A stretch of 64,000 nucleotides of DNA, from positions 1,922,001 to 1,986,000 of the forward strand of contig JASVEC010000002.1 of the NCBI GenBank assembly GCA_030770535.1, given 5' to 3'. Below are positions 1 to 11,540 of this stretch, piece after piece. The DNA is from Batkoa obscura (taxonomy: Eukaryota > Entomophthoromycota > Entomophthoromycetes > Entomophthorales > Batkoaceae). Under the pieces are notes generated by a model. That model saw only the letters and a list, made by a program, of their open reading frames with translations. It made no database searches and was not told where the DNA came from. The translations under genes were made by a program, and so were the position numbers. How positions within the stretch are numbered: the first letter of the stretch is position 1; each line of letters begins with the position of its first letter.

Positions 1-1956
1 AACATGTGTATTAGTAAATGGGCGGTTGATCTCAAAGAAGATTGGGGAACAATTGTATGCATTAAAATGAGTTCTCAATGCTGACTTGTACTCATCAAGC
101 TCCTTCTTGAAGCTTTTGTTATTTAGCTGTGCCTTTTGTAAGTTCGTTTCATGCTCAATGGGCAATAAAAGAAGGTTGCCGCCGCCTGGAATGATACAAT
201 CTTTTGAAAATGGATCAATCAAACTTCCTTTAGCTATTGAGCTATAAAACTCGGTACCAATAGAGACGATCAACTCTTTGCTTATATTTTCGTTAGCTAC
301 ACAGAACCAGCACTGGCTTGTATCCCTGCCTATTAATACAAAATTATTAAATTAAGTAACTCATTATTAATTGAATATTACTGCTAGCGTTCTTAGCACC
401 ATTGGTACAATTTTTGATATAGTGCCCAGGGATATTACAGATTTTACAAATGTAACCTTCTGGTGGAATATCATCTATAGTAAAATTTAATTTTATTTTA
501 TAAAACTTATTAAATTTTTGATTACCTTTTGTAGTATTTCCAGTGTTAGGACAATCTCTTACCAGATGACCTGGTTGTTTACATTTTTTGCAAATATAAT
601 TGGGCGGCAAATTGGCTTTTTTATTTGGTGGAACATTTTGACCAAAGAAGAATGAAGAAGGTTCTAACTAAATAAATAAATGGTTAACAACAATTATGAA
701 ACGATAATTATAGTCGACAAAATGGCTGTCAATAGTATTAAGTTTTTTTAATAACAATAAAAGTATCAGCAATAGCAATAAACTTATTGTTTGAATATTA
801 ATTACCATTTCTGAACTTCTTTTGCTCCCATTTTCTGAGCTAAACGGATTCTCTGTAGTTTTTGATGGTAACGTTTCATTCGTGTAAGTTACTTTTCCTG
901 CATGGAGGTTAAACGCATAGATATTCTATTAATTTGAAAAATAAATCAACTGTATAAAATATGAACAAAAAAAAAATACTTTTTTAGCTTTTGAATTATT
1001 AAAGTGATTCAATGAAATAATTCTAGTAGCTAAAAACTCGTTATCATTAATCTTAGTAAGATAAGGTTCTCTTTCAAAGTAAGTATCGCCATTTGAAATA
1101 AAATGATACTTAGGCTGATAGTACTGTACTAATTTAGTTACTGTTGTGCTATAATTAACCCTTGTATTCATTAGCTCTGGTCCCTTCTCTGAGTATTTTT
1201 CAAGCCCTAAAGGCCACTCATTCGTTAATAATACATCAATGTAATCTTTCTTGGCTTCAGAAGCTAACTCATTGATCTCTTTATCACAATATTCATGGTA
1301 ATTGCTTTCTATATTTTTAATAGCCTTTGTTCAAAATTATTAGCAACTATTGTCTCTATTTGAATTACATCTCTTACTATTTCTTCCTTATAGCTTCCAC
1401 TTAAAAATCCAATCTTAACTCCACTTATTGTATTCATAACTCCTTTTTTTCCTGAAATAAAAAATTAAATTTTGTTTATCTTCATAAATTAATCCTTACC
1501 CAAAAAAGTAAAGTTATTACAAACAGTATATTTATTATCAGAAAAGCACTCTTGAAATTTAGCCGGGAATGGCTGTTCAGTTCCAATGAAATAAGTTGGT
1601 ACTGGGACTAAAAGAGCAAATCAGCATTTAGTACACTATTTAATAACTTGTGACCTTTTGCAATCCTTCACATCTTTAGTTATATTTCAAGAAACTTAGA
1701 CTTACAATTAAACTCTCCAGCAGCCAACCTTTCAGCTATTATATCGCTTCCTTCTTTATCTTTATCATCGAAAAGTGCGCCAGTAATTAAAAATAAATCA
1801 AATGGCCCACTCTTACTGGATTCTAATGCTTTCATTTTTTCTGCCAGTTTTTCAAAGGCTCCATTGATGCTTCCAAAACAGATACTATTCTTAGTGTTAG
1901 TTGGCTCGTGTTGGGTTTGGTGTTAATATGATTTACATCTTTTTTTTCTCGGCCAT
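1..1956 (-). CDS. CWF19L1/Drn1-like protein (debranching-enzyme-associated), 3' end cut by window edge
   Basis: Spliced minus-strand gene. The start at 1956-1954 begins a 20-nt first exon (1956..1937); intron 1936..1885 joins it to give MAEKKKIICFGSINGAFEKL, the usual beginning of the calcineurin-like N-terminal domain of CWF19L1/Drn1. Later exons give a 'VLLTNEWPLGL' block and a 'YHF..GDTYFEREPY' block typical of that domain. Two CCHC zinc knuckles follow (YICKKCKQPGHLVRDC and YICKICNIPGHYIKNC). Next comes the CwfJ domain 1 start (CWFCVANENISKELIVSIG, then LLLLPIEHE). The knuckles sit between the two domains, as in the animal and fungal family. Family members act with the lariat debranching enzyme in intron turnover in the nucleus. 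Several introns of about 50 nt are visible. The remaining C-terminal CwfJ region lies outside the window. The family assignment is firm; exact exon ends are inferred by eye. Confidence 0.88.
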
Positions 1957-2389
1957 TTTGTAAAGAAAGGTAAAAAGATTTGATACATTTTTTTGATTTT
2001 GTTTTGAGCTTTTTTTGATTTGATAGAATTTTAAATGGAAATTTAATTGTGTATGAACCTTTAGCTATTTCTTCATTAACATTGTTTCTTCATTATAACT
2101 TTAACTTTAACTATAACATTTCCTCTATCAAATATTAATTGTAAATTAGTATATATAAATACTGAAAGTTATAAAATAAGCTAAAATTGTTGAACTATCT
2201 ACTGGTAGGTCTTTGCTTTAGTTTTGATTTTTTGAATTCAATTTTTTTTCTACAAAATAAATTTTTTCCTTAACTATCATTTAATTGGCTTCCCCGAGTT
2301 TTGAACTCTAGCCAATTAAGTATGTTTTGCAAGAGTAAAATTATTTAAGCAATCCCACAACTAGAACCTTGACATAATCTCTCTCACCG
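1957..2389. other. Intergenic region between Drn1-like gene and U2
   Basis: AT-rich spacer upstream of two divergent transcription units (Drn1-like on minus, U2 on plus). Apart from the hairpin at 2281-2319, listed separately, I see no coding signal. It probably holds promoter elements for both. Confidence 0.5.
2281..2319. repeat. Nested perfect inverted repeat (hairpin) upstream of U2
   Basis: TTAATTGGCT (2281-2290) pairs with AGCCAATTAA (2310-2319), a perfect 10-bp stem. Inside it GAGTT (2296-2300) pairs with AACTC (2304-2308). It lies about 110-145 bp upstream of the inferred U2 start. It contains two oppositely oriented CCAAT pentamers, so it may be a bidirectional promoter element rather than an RNA structure. 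Confidence 0.6.
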
Positions 2390-2397
2390 TATAAAAG
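2390..2397 (+). promoter_or_regulatory. TATA box of the U2 snRNA gene
   Basis: TATAAAAG, 38 bp upstream of the first base that aligns with a U2 5' end (2428). That spacing is normal for a fungal snRNA or Pol II start. No other TATA-like string sits closer. Confidence 0.6.
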
Positions 2398-2427
2398 GGT
2401 AATCGCTCTCATTGATTGATCTTTACA

Positions 2428-2612
2428 ATCCTCTCAAGCCTTTTGGCTAAGATCAAGTGTAGTATCTGTTCTTTTCAGTTTAATAACTGAAATTAAGTCT
2501 ACGGACTTAAATGTTATTAACTCAATCTTTGGTTTTCGGAGAAAGCATTGGGCTTGCTCAATGCCTCTCCACAGGTTTCCCTTGTATTGCACTACCGCAG
2601 GGTGAAGCCGAA
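2428..2612 (+). ncRNA. U2 spliceosomal snRNA
   Basis: Recognised from the near-invariant U2 5' block: stem I loop GCCTTTTGGC, then CTAAGATCAAGTGTAGTATC. The branch-point recognition sequence GTAGTA is at 2459-2464. Stem-loop IIa follows (TTCAGTTTAATAACTGAA). Stem IIb is TTAAGTC-TACG-GACTTAA, a perfect 7-bp stem closed by a UACG tetraloop. A Sm-like site (AATCTTTGG) comes next. Stem III is GCATTGGGCTTGCTCAATGC, and stem IV is CCCTTGTATTGCACTACCGCAGGG-like with the usual TATTGCA.TACC loop. The inferred length of about 185 nt matches canonical U2. The exact 5' and 3' ends are estimates. U2 pairs with the intron branch site in the spliceosome and so partners the PRP28 and Drn1-like genes of this window functionally. 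Confidence 0.95.
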
Positions 2613-3521
2613 CTCTTATAATAATACAAAATTAAAATACTAAATAAATCTTTGTATATAGAATTCTTAATAAATAGAAATTACTAACTTAAAGCTCAAG
2701 GAACTATTGTATATCAAAAAAGCTTCAAACTTTATGGCTTATGCTAGAAAATATATTAAAACGGCATTTTTAACAGACTTAGTGTTCTTTGTTTTTAAAT
2801 TTACTTGTTTAGTAGCTTTCCATTTAAAGGAATAAGCGTAGGTTGCTTTAGTATGATCATGATCTCTTTGAAAAGAGTAATTTTACTATAATTAAAAGGC
2901 TTTAAAAAACTTTAAAAAAACCTTAACTCCATTTGTCTGAAATATAATTAACTTTTAATAAATAGGACCATTGAGACTGGAACAAATATTTTGTTCTCAA
3001 TTATAAATCAAATTAATATACTTAAAACTATTAGTAAAAAAAAGTCATTTATTATTTTAACAAGTACTTATAGAAGCTGAGAAGGGAGCAGCGAATCTTA
3101 ATGATAAGTCCTCTCATGTTATAATAGCTAATAAATCTGCATCCTTCAACCTCCTAACAACCCATCAACACCTTCATTCATGATGTCACCAAATATATAA
3201 AAAGAAGAGCAATCCTAAAGCTAAACTGGACTTAGTTTAAAGCCCAAAAACATTTACACTAAACACTAAGCGCCTTAAATGCAAGTTCAAAATGATATTC
3301 CAAACTCTCAGCTTTGAAACAACCACTAAGACAAAAAAAATTAGAAAAATCCAAAAATCATCCTTAAGTGATTCAATGATGAGTAAACCAACAATTTGGA
3401 AGCTTTAAAATTCTAAATAGAAATTAAGTATTTACTAGTTTTAAAAGTATAAAAAGAGACAATGATAACCTATATTTTAATAACTTTGCACTTTTAATAA
3501 CTTCATAATTTTTAAAGTAGA
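2613..3521. other. Intergenic region between U2 and NCS1
   Basis: AT-rich spacer. A possible decayed coding stretch is listed at 3067-3408. Nothing else is recognisable. Confidence 0.5.
3067..3408 (+). pseudogene. Possible decayed coding remnant
   Basis: One plus-strand frame is open for most of about 114 codons, with two internal stops. Its base composition is less AT-rich than the flanks. The conceptual peptide includes LIEAEKGAANLNDKSS and ends near SDSMMSKPTIWKL. I recognise no family. It could be chance, or part of an unrecognised 5' UTR of NCS1. Confidence 0.2.
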
Positions 3522-4259
3522 ATGGGAAAACAGAACAGTAAATTGACTCCAGATCAAGCAGCCGAGTTACAAAAAATAACTTATTGTAAACATTTACCAT
3601 CCATAATAAATAGAAACTTAATAATTTAACCCATTTATTTAATATAGTTGATAAAAAAGAGCTACAACAATGGTAACATTTAATAAAGTATAAACTCATA
3701 GCTTTAGGCCTTGACATACTTTTTAGGTACAAAGGATTTATCCAAGAGTGTCCCAGCGGGCAACTGGACCGGACCGAATTCTTGAAGATTTATAAACAGT
3801 TTTTTCCCTTTGGAGATGCAACTGAGTTTGCTACATACTCATTTGACGTATTTGATGTGAATAAAAATGGAGCGATTGACTTTAAAGAATTCATATGCGC
3901 GTTATCTATCACCACCCGTGGTAACCCAGATGAAAAGTTAGAGTGTAAGTGCTTAATTTTATACTTTTAAGATGAATATAATTTATTCTTTAGGGGCTTT
4001 TCAACTATATGACATTGATAAAGATGGGTACATAACCAGGGACGAGATGCTTCAAATAGTCAATGCAATCTATAAAATGGTGGGAAGTATGGTACATTTA
4101 CCAGAGGATGAAGCTACTCCAACAATGCGAGTGGATAAGATATTTTCAATGATGGATAAAAATCATGATGATAAGTTAAACTTTAATGAGTTTAAAGAAG
4201 GGGCTCAAAAAGATCAAGAAATACTTAAAGCTTTAAATATTTATGATGGTTTAATATAA
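3522..4259 (+). CDS. NCS1: Neuronal calcium sensor 1 (frequenin)
   Basis: Four exons: 3522-3585, 3648-3672, 3727-3944 and 3994-4259. They join to 573 nt, or 190 residues, exactly the length of NCS-1. The protein starts [18 protein letters not shown] with the N-myristoylation glycine. It continues with [13 protein letters not shown] and [16 protein letters not shown], and ends IYDGL(I/V), all hallmarks of the family. Four EF-hand positions are present; the loops [24 protein letters not shown] and [12 protein letters not shown] have calcium ligands, and the first is the usual degenerate one. In fungi NCS1 is a membrane-anchored calcium sensor that activates phosphatidylinositol 4-kinase (Pik1 in yeast). 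The introns are 62, 54 and 49 nt. The second exon is only 25 nt. Confidence 0.97.
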
Positions 4260-4448
4260 CTCCCAATTTCTAACTTTAATTTTAATAAATTTTTAACAAA
4301 CTTTAGATATTTAAAGTTAAATAGTAGCTAATTTTAATAAATTTGAATTTGTGAACTAAGTATAATTAATAACATAGAAATAATATAAATTAACTTATGC
4401 TTTTTAATTTGATTTACGTTTGACAATGTTAAAATAATGAGCTAAATC

Positions 4449-7400
4449 TTATAGATAGATAGTCTTAACGTCATTAGCACCAAAAGACTCATTACAAGTT
4501 GGACACTTACGTTGTCTAGTTTCTAACCTAGAGTCAATACATTGTTTACAAAATACATGCATGCAACGTACAAGAACATGACTTTTAAATCTCATATCGC
4601 AAGTTGGACAAGTCATCAATGACTAAAAAATGTTTAGATTTAAAAAAGTTAGGTTATTATTGATTACCCTATATTGTTTTAAAGTTTCCTTTAAATCCTC
4701 GCTCTCATCTTTTGAAGTTCTAGAACTTAATGCTTTCAATTTCCCTTTCAACACTGTCACTTCGTCATTTAAGCGATTCTTTGAATTGATTTCTTCTTCC
4801 AATAGATGAGTTTTTTTATGAACAACAGATTCAAGCTAATACTATAATTAATCTCTTTCTATATTATTAGCAATATATCATACCTCTGAAATTTTTTCGA
4901 GCATATTCATTCTTTGATCTTTAAATTCATGATTAAGTCGTGAAAGAGACTTTAATCTTTCTTCCATATGATCTCTAGCTTCACTGTTAACGTTGATTTC
5001 CCGTTCCATTGTTTTCTAAATCTTATTAGATAAATTTAAAAATATCAAAATTTGCTAACCAATTGGAAAGTCAAAGCTTTAGATTGATCTTCTAATTTAC
5101 GTATGTATTCTTTTAATTTCTCCGTTTGATTTTTCAGTGTAGAGGTTAAATAGTTGAAGTTTTCATTATCCTTAGAAATTCTAGTAAATCGAACCTCAAG
5201 TTTGGCTTTCTGAAATTGATTTAGCCTTGCCTTTTTTTAATGATAAATTTAAAATACCTCTTCATTGGCAAATATTATCTGATCTTCTTTATTCCTTAAA
5301 AGAGTCATTTTACTAAGATGTGATGTATTGAGTTCATATATAGAATCCTTGAGAAGATCAACTTCTTTTTGCGCTTTAGCTTCACTCTAATCAGTTTTAG
5401 TACATAATTTCTAAATATATAGATTAGTTTACTTCTTCGAGAGCGGTTTGTAGCCTTATCAATTCTTCGACCTTCTCTTTAAGTTCTACAATCTCAGCAG
5501 CTAAAGCTTCTTTCTCTTTCCCTTCAACAAGACTAAGCTTTTCTACGAGCCTAGAATTTTCCTTATTTAAATTAAAGACTTTATCTACCAAACCTTTGTT
5601 TTGTTTAAAAAACTGTAATTAAATTAATTGTATGCCATTTTTATAAAAAAATTATGATTACTTCGTCTGTATCATGACTATCATTTAATGTTTTCATTAG
5701 AGCATTAAACTTTTCTTTTAGATCCTTGTTCTCATTTTGAAGCTCACTAAAATGTGTCAGTTGTTTTATATTAAATAGTATAAAACTATACGTGATTGTA
5801 GAATATGGATCAATAATGTTTAGCACTTCTGGATTCCTTTCTATGTATTCTATAGCCTCTTTATCTTTTTTATAATAGCCTAATACTTTCCTAAATCTCT
5901 GATTCTCTGATTTAAGCTGTTGTATAAGAAGCTAAAACATATTATTATAATCAAATTAATATATTTAAACAATATTACTCCATGTGATGTAACTAAAGTT
6001 CTTAACTCGGATTTTTCCTTAAGATCGATATTTTCGCGATTTTGAACTCGATTAAGCTCAGCTAATAAATGGTCCCTATGTGATTTAAATTTACTTACGT
6101 CTGCTACAACTTTCTTAAGTTCCTTTTCAATTGTTTCTTGACGAATTTTTTCTTCATGCTAATTAAATAAATTAGTAAGGATTTCTGATCAATTAGCTAT
6201 AGTTACCAAATATCGTTCCAAAGATTCGGACTTTTCTTGTAAAAGAAGATCGATTTCTGCTTTTAAAGCGTTGTTTCTTTTAAATTGGTTTTCAAGTTCA
6301 TGTTCAAAATGGTTTGCCTGTATAACTGCATCTTTGTACACATAGCTCGCACGAATAGCTTCTTCCGGCACATCATGTGACTATAATTGTTTAAAATAAG
6401 ATATAAAAATACTAGTTACTTACTTTAGTTCTGGCTACATCAAGCTGTGATGATAATTCTGCCTTCTCTTCTCTTAATTGTTTGATCTCTTTTCCATACT
6501 TTTCTTTTAAATCTTCGAGGACTTTATCATTAAGAAGATTGACAACTTCTGGTTTCTGGAAATAAATGATAAATAATTTACTTAATTTCTAAATATAGTA
6601 CTACTTCGGCTTCTTTCTCACTAGTTTCAACATCCTTTGGCTTCTTACTTAATTCCATTCGAAGTCGATCAACACTCTTTTCCAATGATTTTAATTTATC
6701 AGTCATTTCTTCAATTTTTTCATTTTTACTTAAAATTTCTTGCTCATCACTTTTTTTCTCTGATTGTAAAAACCGAACCTAACAAATCAATACAACAATA
6801 CTTTAGTTTATAAATAAACTAATACCTGTTCCTTGAGTTTATCAACTTCATTTAATTCTTTAGATGAATTCGATAAATCTCCAATATCATTTAGTAATTT
6901 AATTTGACTTTCCAGAAAAACCTTAATTGAAGCAGTTTTATCTTGATTATCTAATTTTTTTTAGAATGTATACTTTAGAAATTAACCAACTTACCTTTTG
7001 AGCTATTAATTTTATTATTTAAGTCTCGGCTATTTTTATGTAAATTGTTAAGTAAATTCTTGATATGACAAAATAGATTGACAGTTGAGTTTCGTTGCGA
7101 TCCGAGCTTCCTTTTAAAGTCATTAATTTCAATTTGGTTATCAAGGATTTGACCTAAAAGTTCAAGTGAATCTAGCAAAATTTATTAGTTTAATTTTGCA
7201 TCTATTTTTCAATTAATACCAAATCTATGTATTCCTTCAGAAACTCCGAGTTCTTCAAACAAGCTCTCAAGTTGGTCATAAATCTGTTTTTATTAGTTCT
7301 TTTATAAAAACAAATATTCAAATAATCCATACCAATTGAAGTTCTGATAAAACAACACCAACCTGCTCTTCCCTAGCTTCGCGACGCGCGAGATTATCTT

Positions 7401-7622
7401 TTCCTTGAGCTTCTAATCTGCTAACATCTCTTTTATATTCCAAAAGTTGACGATAAATAGCTTCTTTTTGAAACTCTTCGATTTTTACCTTTAAATTAGT
7501 AAGTAATGGCTATTAGCTAAGTATATTGAAAAAACCTCTAAACTGCTCGGATCGTAAAATTTCCGGGGCTCTTTACTTGAATGCCGCCTTATTTTCTTGA
7601 CTGGCGGTGGCGAGTTGCTCAT
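4449..7622 (-). CDS. BRE1: BRE1-type E3 ubiquitin ligase (histone H2B)
   Basis: Long spliced minus-strand gene with about 14 short introns. It starts MSNSPPPVKKIRRHSSKEP, the basic start typical of Bre1. Most of the protein is coiled coil: long Glu/Lys/Leu-rich exons without domain landmarks. It ends with a C3HC4 RING finger (CPTCDMRF...CMHVFCKQCI...KCPTC), followed by the characteristic tail FGANDVKTIYL. Bre1/RNF20/RNF40 forms a nuclear dimer that monoubiquitinates histone H2B with Rad6, upstream of H3K4 and H3K79 methylation. The estimated length of about 800 residues fits fungal and animal family members. It is divergent from the F-box gene at 8021, with about 400 bp between starts. The start was chosen as the first ATG with the conserved N-terminus. 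Internal exon borders were not all resolved. Confidence 0.92.
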
Positions 7623-8020
7623 ACTTGGATTTTTTATGAACAAAAACAATTTATTTGACAAGTTAGATAGTAAACATGCATATTTTGCTTAAGTGTTGAT
7701 AGAAATCAATCTGATTGGACAGTTGATAGATTTAGAAAATCTTGCTAAAAAAAGGTTAGTTTTTGTTTGTTTTCCTAAATTAAAAAATAAAAAGGTCAGT
7801 ACCAAAGTCAAAGTAATGGGAACTTTTATAAATTTGCTAATATTTCTGATTTACATGTCTATATAATTTATTGCTAGTAAAAAGCCTTTGTAATAACTTG
7901 CAATTTGATTTTGTAAATTTGTTATTTTTTAAATTTATGTTTCATTGGCTAACAGCTTTAAAAACTAAAAAGCTTACTTTAGCAAGATAAAATAAACTTT
8001 TTTGATATCATAATTTTAAA
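7623..8020. other. Divergent promoter region BRE1 / F-box gene
   Basis: About 400 bp of AT-rich DNA between two divergent starts. No repeats or coding signal seen. Confidence 0.5.
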
Positions 8021-9319
8021 ATGAAAATAAATTTATTACCATCCAATATATTAATAGAAATATTCAGGTGCTTTGATCCAATCCAAAGGATTCAGTATCA
8101 AATGGTTTGTAAACTGTGGAATCAACTACTAAAAGAAGTTTATTTTTATCAGGTTTTAACAATAGACGACAACAATTTGAACTATTGTCGAAAGTATAGC
8201 CATTTGGTACAACATGTGGTTTATTATGAAGAATATTTGAAAGATATTAAGGAATTTAGGAATTTAAATGGTTTAGTTATAATGCATGAGAAAATGATTG
8301 AGGGAAAGCAAGAGTTTATATCATTGGTTGGTCACTTTAAGTATTTGAAAATGTTAACTTTTTATAATTTCAAATTCAGCTTATTTAATAAAGGTGATAA
8401 AGAATTAACTGATGTCTTTAACAAGTTAAAATATATCACTGTTCATGGTAATAATGATAAAGAGTCAGTTAATAATATTGAAACGATGTTATCTCAAATG
8501 GATCATTTTAATTTAAAAGAATTGAATTTGATTCGAGTCAAAAATGAAGTGAATAGTAATATAATCGAAATGATAAGTAAAAAGTTTATCAATTTAAACA
8601 AATTGAACATTTATAATAATGAACGTGTGAATAATGACTTGTTTTTGACTAACATTACTAATGGTAGGTTTTTACAATTAAAAGCATTTAGTTTAAGTTT
8701 TAATTGGAATAACAATTTTAATCAATTTAAATTATCAAAGCACAATTTTAACAATTTAAATGGTTTAGCTATTATTATCTTTAACAATTATGATTATTTT
8801 CCACAGCACCTATTTAAATCAGACGAAATATGGTATAACTTGAGCGAACTGTCAATTGATTTATTGACTCAAGTAAATTACCAACAATTCCCAAACTTAG
8901 TCAAGTTGACTCTCCAAGTTGTCGACTTTACTCATTATCAAAACCAAGAGATCGAACCAAATTTATTAAATATTTTTACACATTTGAAAAGATTAAAGCA
9001 TTTCAAGTGTGTTCATTACTTTTCATTGAAACAATTTACATATCTATCCACTAGATTTAATATTAATCATATTGAAATTGGACTAGCTGATTCACCTTTT
9101 AATTTGGATTTTTTAAACTTTCTAAATATGCAATTTAATCTCACTCAGTTGATTATTCGTACTAATATGAGTAACATATACAATAATGAGATGATTGGTA
9201 ATACCTTTAATTTGGAGTTAACAGATTTCAAACTAAATAATTTACTAAAACTTGAGTGCCCAAGGATGCCTAATTTCTCAGCCTTTATCTCTCTATATGC
9301 TCCAAATTTATTAAGCTAA
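8021..9319 (+). CDS. F-box protein with leucine-rich-repeat-like C-terminal region
   Basis: Single-exon 432-residue protein. Residues about 1-45 form an F-box (LLPSNILIEIFRCFDPIQR, then QMVCKLWNQLL). The rest consists of irregular leucine/asparagine-rich segments with spacing like divergent LRRs (FNLKELNLIRV, NLNKLNIYNN, NLVKLTLQV, HLKRLKHFKC). F-box proteins are SCF ubiquitin-ligase substrate receptors through Skp1. Many early-diverging fungi carry large families of this layout. The last third of the gene and about 0.8 kb downstream are duplicated in inverted orientation at 33020-34157. It has no introns, unlike the housekeeping genes nearby. Confidence 0.8.
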   Translation: MKINLLPSNILIEIFRCFDPIQRIQYQMVCKLWNQLLKEVYFYQVLTIDDNNLNYCRKYSHLVQHVVYYEEYLKDIKEFRNLNGLVIMHEKMIEGKQEFISLVGHFKYLKMLTFYNFKFSLFNKGDKELTDVFNKLKYITVHGNNDKESVNNIETMLSQMDHFNLKELNLIRVKNEVNSNIIEMISKKFINLNKLNIYNNERVNNDLFLTNITNGRFLQLKAFSLSFNWNNNFNQFKLSKHNFNNLNGLAIIIFNNYDYFPQHLFKSDEIWYNLSELSIDLLTQVNYQQFPNLVKLTLQVVDFTHYQNQEIEPNLLNIFTHLKRLKHFKCVHYFSLKQFTYLSTRFNINHIEIGLADSPFNLDFLNFLNMQFNLTQLIIRTNMSNIYNNEMIGNTFNLELTDFKLNNLLKLECPRMPNFSAFISLYAPNLLS

Positions 9320-10106
9320 AGCTGTTTATTAGTGTTATTTCATTAGCATTTTGCTTATGAAGTTTTTTATCAAATACTACAGTAGTTCATAGAACAGTAG
9401 TAAGATCTATTTGTGTATTTTCAAATTATGCTTATTATTTTAGTCCCAGATTATATTGAAAACTTAAAAATCATAGGTATTGGTTTGTTACCTATAAATA
9501 GTAGGAAAGTATTAAAACGACACTAAACAAAGAACTAAAATATACTCAATAAAACAGTATTAATTGATTATAAACTATTCAAGTAATAAAAATAAAATAA
9601 ACATAATCAAACTATTTATAAATAACGATTAAAGTATATTGGAAAGATAAATAACGGATACTTTAGTAAATCACAATTTTGTGGTCTACAATTCTTCTAT
9701 TGCATGTCAACCCTTCTTTCATCAATTCGACAGGTCCTTTGTCTCTTTACTTCAGTATATAGAATTGTTAACTAGAAATAGTATTAACTTTTTTGTAGTT
9801 TTATTTTGCTTGATTTAATGTAAATTGATTCTATAAAACTCAATTTGAAGCTTTCTTTTATCATTCGGAGATGTTTTTTTGACTTCATTACTTTTTCCAC
9901 CTTTGAGCGCTGTTTGAGTGGAGAAATTATTAGTAAAACCCTTAAATACAAAAACACATCCCCATTTAATCCTCTTCAAAACAGTAATTCCAAATTAGGC
10001 TTACTTTCTCTAGCTTAATACTACCTTTCTTTCTAGTATTTTTACAATATTTCCCACCAAAGATTTTGCTTACACTTTATATTTCGCTTTACAAATAATG
10101 TGTTTA
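8968..10106 (+). repeat. Inverted segmental duplication, copy A (partner 33020-34157)
   Basis: From AAATATTTTTACACATT inside the F-box gene to AATGTGTTTA in the spacer, the sequence matches the reverse complement of 33020-34157 almost base for base. Flanks diverge abruptly at both ends. The copy carries a MITE (9867-9963) that the partner also carries, so that insertion predates the duplication. Confidence 0.92.
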
Positions 10107-10634
10107 TGAAGTTCTCTATGATCTTACATTTCTACTTTGCTCCCTATTCCACTTGATAAATAAATTGTTTGTGATATAATCAGTCTTCAATTTCTTAAAA
10201 ATAGAGAAATTAGTAATAGCTTTTATTAATTGGAAACTGATTCATCAACATCAATCCAAGTTTTATTAAACTAGATAAGTTTAGTTGTAATCCTCCCTTT
10301 TTAAAATGTGCTCATACAATAACTTGATCTTTGTTTTTTTGTGTTGTCTCCTGCTAAGCTATTAGTAACTTTATTAATTAAGATTGACTGGTTGATAAAT
10401 ACATAAGGTTAGCTACACAACTTGAAATTTCAATATTTAAGAATTTTAATTTATGTGTAGTTTTAAAATATCCATAACCTGTGTCTTTTTTTAAAAAAGT
10501 ATATAAGGATATCCCAAATTGGTTTCAGAATTCACTTAATCAAATTTTAAGTTAAATTTGTAAGTCCTTAATGTATAATTAATTAAATCTAAAAAGCTTA
10601 AAATTGAATAAGAAAAGTTCAATTCAAAAGACTT
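9320..10634. other. Intergenic region with duplication copy A
   Basis: The first 0.8 kb belongs to the inverted duplication and contains one MITE. From 10107 to 10634 I see only AT-rich DNA with no coding signal. Confidence 0.5.
9867..9963 (-). mobile_element. MITE-like element, family 1
   Basis: Terminal inverted repeats GGAGATGTTTTTTTG / CAAAAACACATCCCC. The flank is ATTC on the left and ATTT on the right; the partner copy at 33163 still has a perfect duplication. The internal hairpin TTTTTCCAC/GTGGA-type is retained. Part of inverted duplication copy A. Confidence 0.85.
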
Positions 10635-11540
10635 TGTGAAATCTGGTACTCAGTGATTAGAGTCAAAAGCAGTTTTTCCATGACTGACTAGCCACAAGTC
10701 GAAAGGTCTTAGTTTATGTAACTAAGATAGACTTGAATTATGAAGAATACCATGTAATAGGCTATGGACTATGTAAGGCAAATAGAATAGACAATACTAG
10801 TGTAAAACCTACGTAAAATATTATCAGAGAAATTCAGCAGCTTTATTGAAGGCATAATGTCAAGGAATAATCCAGTTAAAAAGCCTCAGGTTATTATGTT
10901 GAAGAATCTCTTTTATACTTCAACAAGTATGGGTATCAAAATGGGAGATAACGCCTTTTGGGACTACATGACAGAAATTCCCATAGTAAGTCAAAATAAG
11001 AGCATGTGGTTGATTGTGGCTGAACTTGGGAATACAACGACTTGAGTGATTGCTATATTATAATCAACCATAGAGCTGTGAAATATCGCTTTGTCAGTCC
11101 CATGGTTAATTATAACATAACAATCGCCTAAGCTGTTGTGTTCTTGAGTTCAGAGAAAACCAATCCCATGTTCTTAGTTTAATTTGATATGAGAATTTCT
11201 ATCTTCGTCTCAAAGAATATTCTCCCCTCGTTTTGATATTTATACTTATCGGAGTATAAAGGAGATTCTAAAACACAATAGCTCGAGGCTTTTTAACTGA
11301 ATTATTCCCTGATATCTCGAACATTTAATAAAGCCACTAAGTTTTCTTAATAGTATTTTACGTAGATTTCACATTAGTATTGTTTATTCTATTTGTCTTA
11401 TATAGCTTGTAACCTATTACGTGCTATTCCTCATAATCCAAGTCTATCTTAGTCACATAAGCTAAGACCTTTCGACTTATAGTGTAGTCAACCCAGCAAT
11501 AGCTGTTCTTGACTCCAAACCCTGAGTACCAGATTTCACA
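10635..11540. mobile_element. Fold-back element: two diverged inverted arms of about 450 bp
   Basis: The whole 906-bp stretch is one large imperfect palindrome centred near 11088. The outer ends are TGTGAAATCTGGTACTCAG (from 10635) and its complement ending at 11540. Matching blocks continue inward (AAGTCGAAAGGTCTTAG, GTTAAAAAGCCTC, ATAATCAACCAT / ATAATTAACCAT) to a loop of about 30 nt. In a 79-bp stretch that I aligned by eye (from about 10865) the arms differ at 15 sites, 13 of them transitions. One arm has a 62-codon open frame (10857-11045) of unknown relation. No transposase was recognised and no clear target duplication found. It could be a fold-back transposon, or two head-to-head copies of an unidentified repeat. 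Confidence 0.7.

Noticed and set aside
3424-3732. 102-codon minus-strand frame over the start of NCS1
   Set aside because: Antisense to the NCS1 exons 1 and 2; NCS1 reconstructs to the exact family length.
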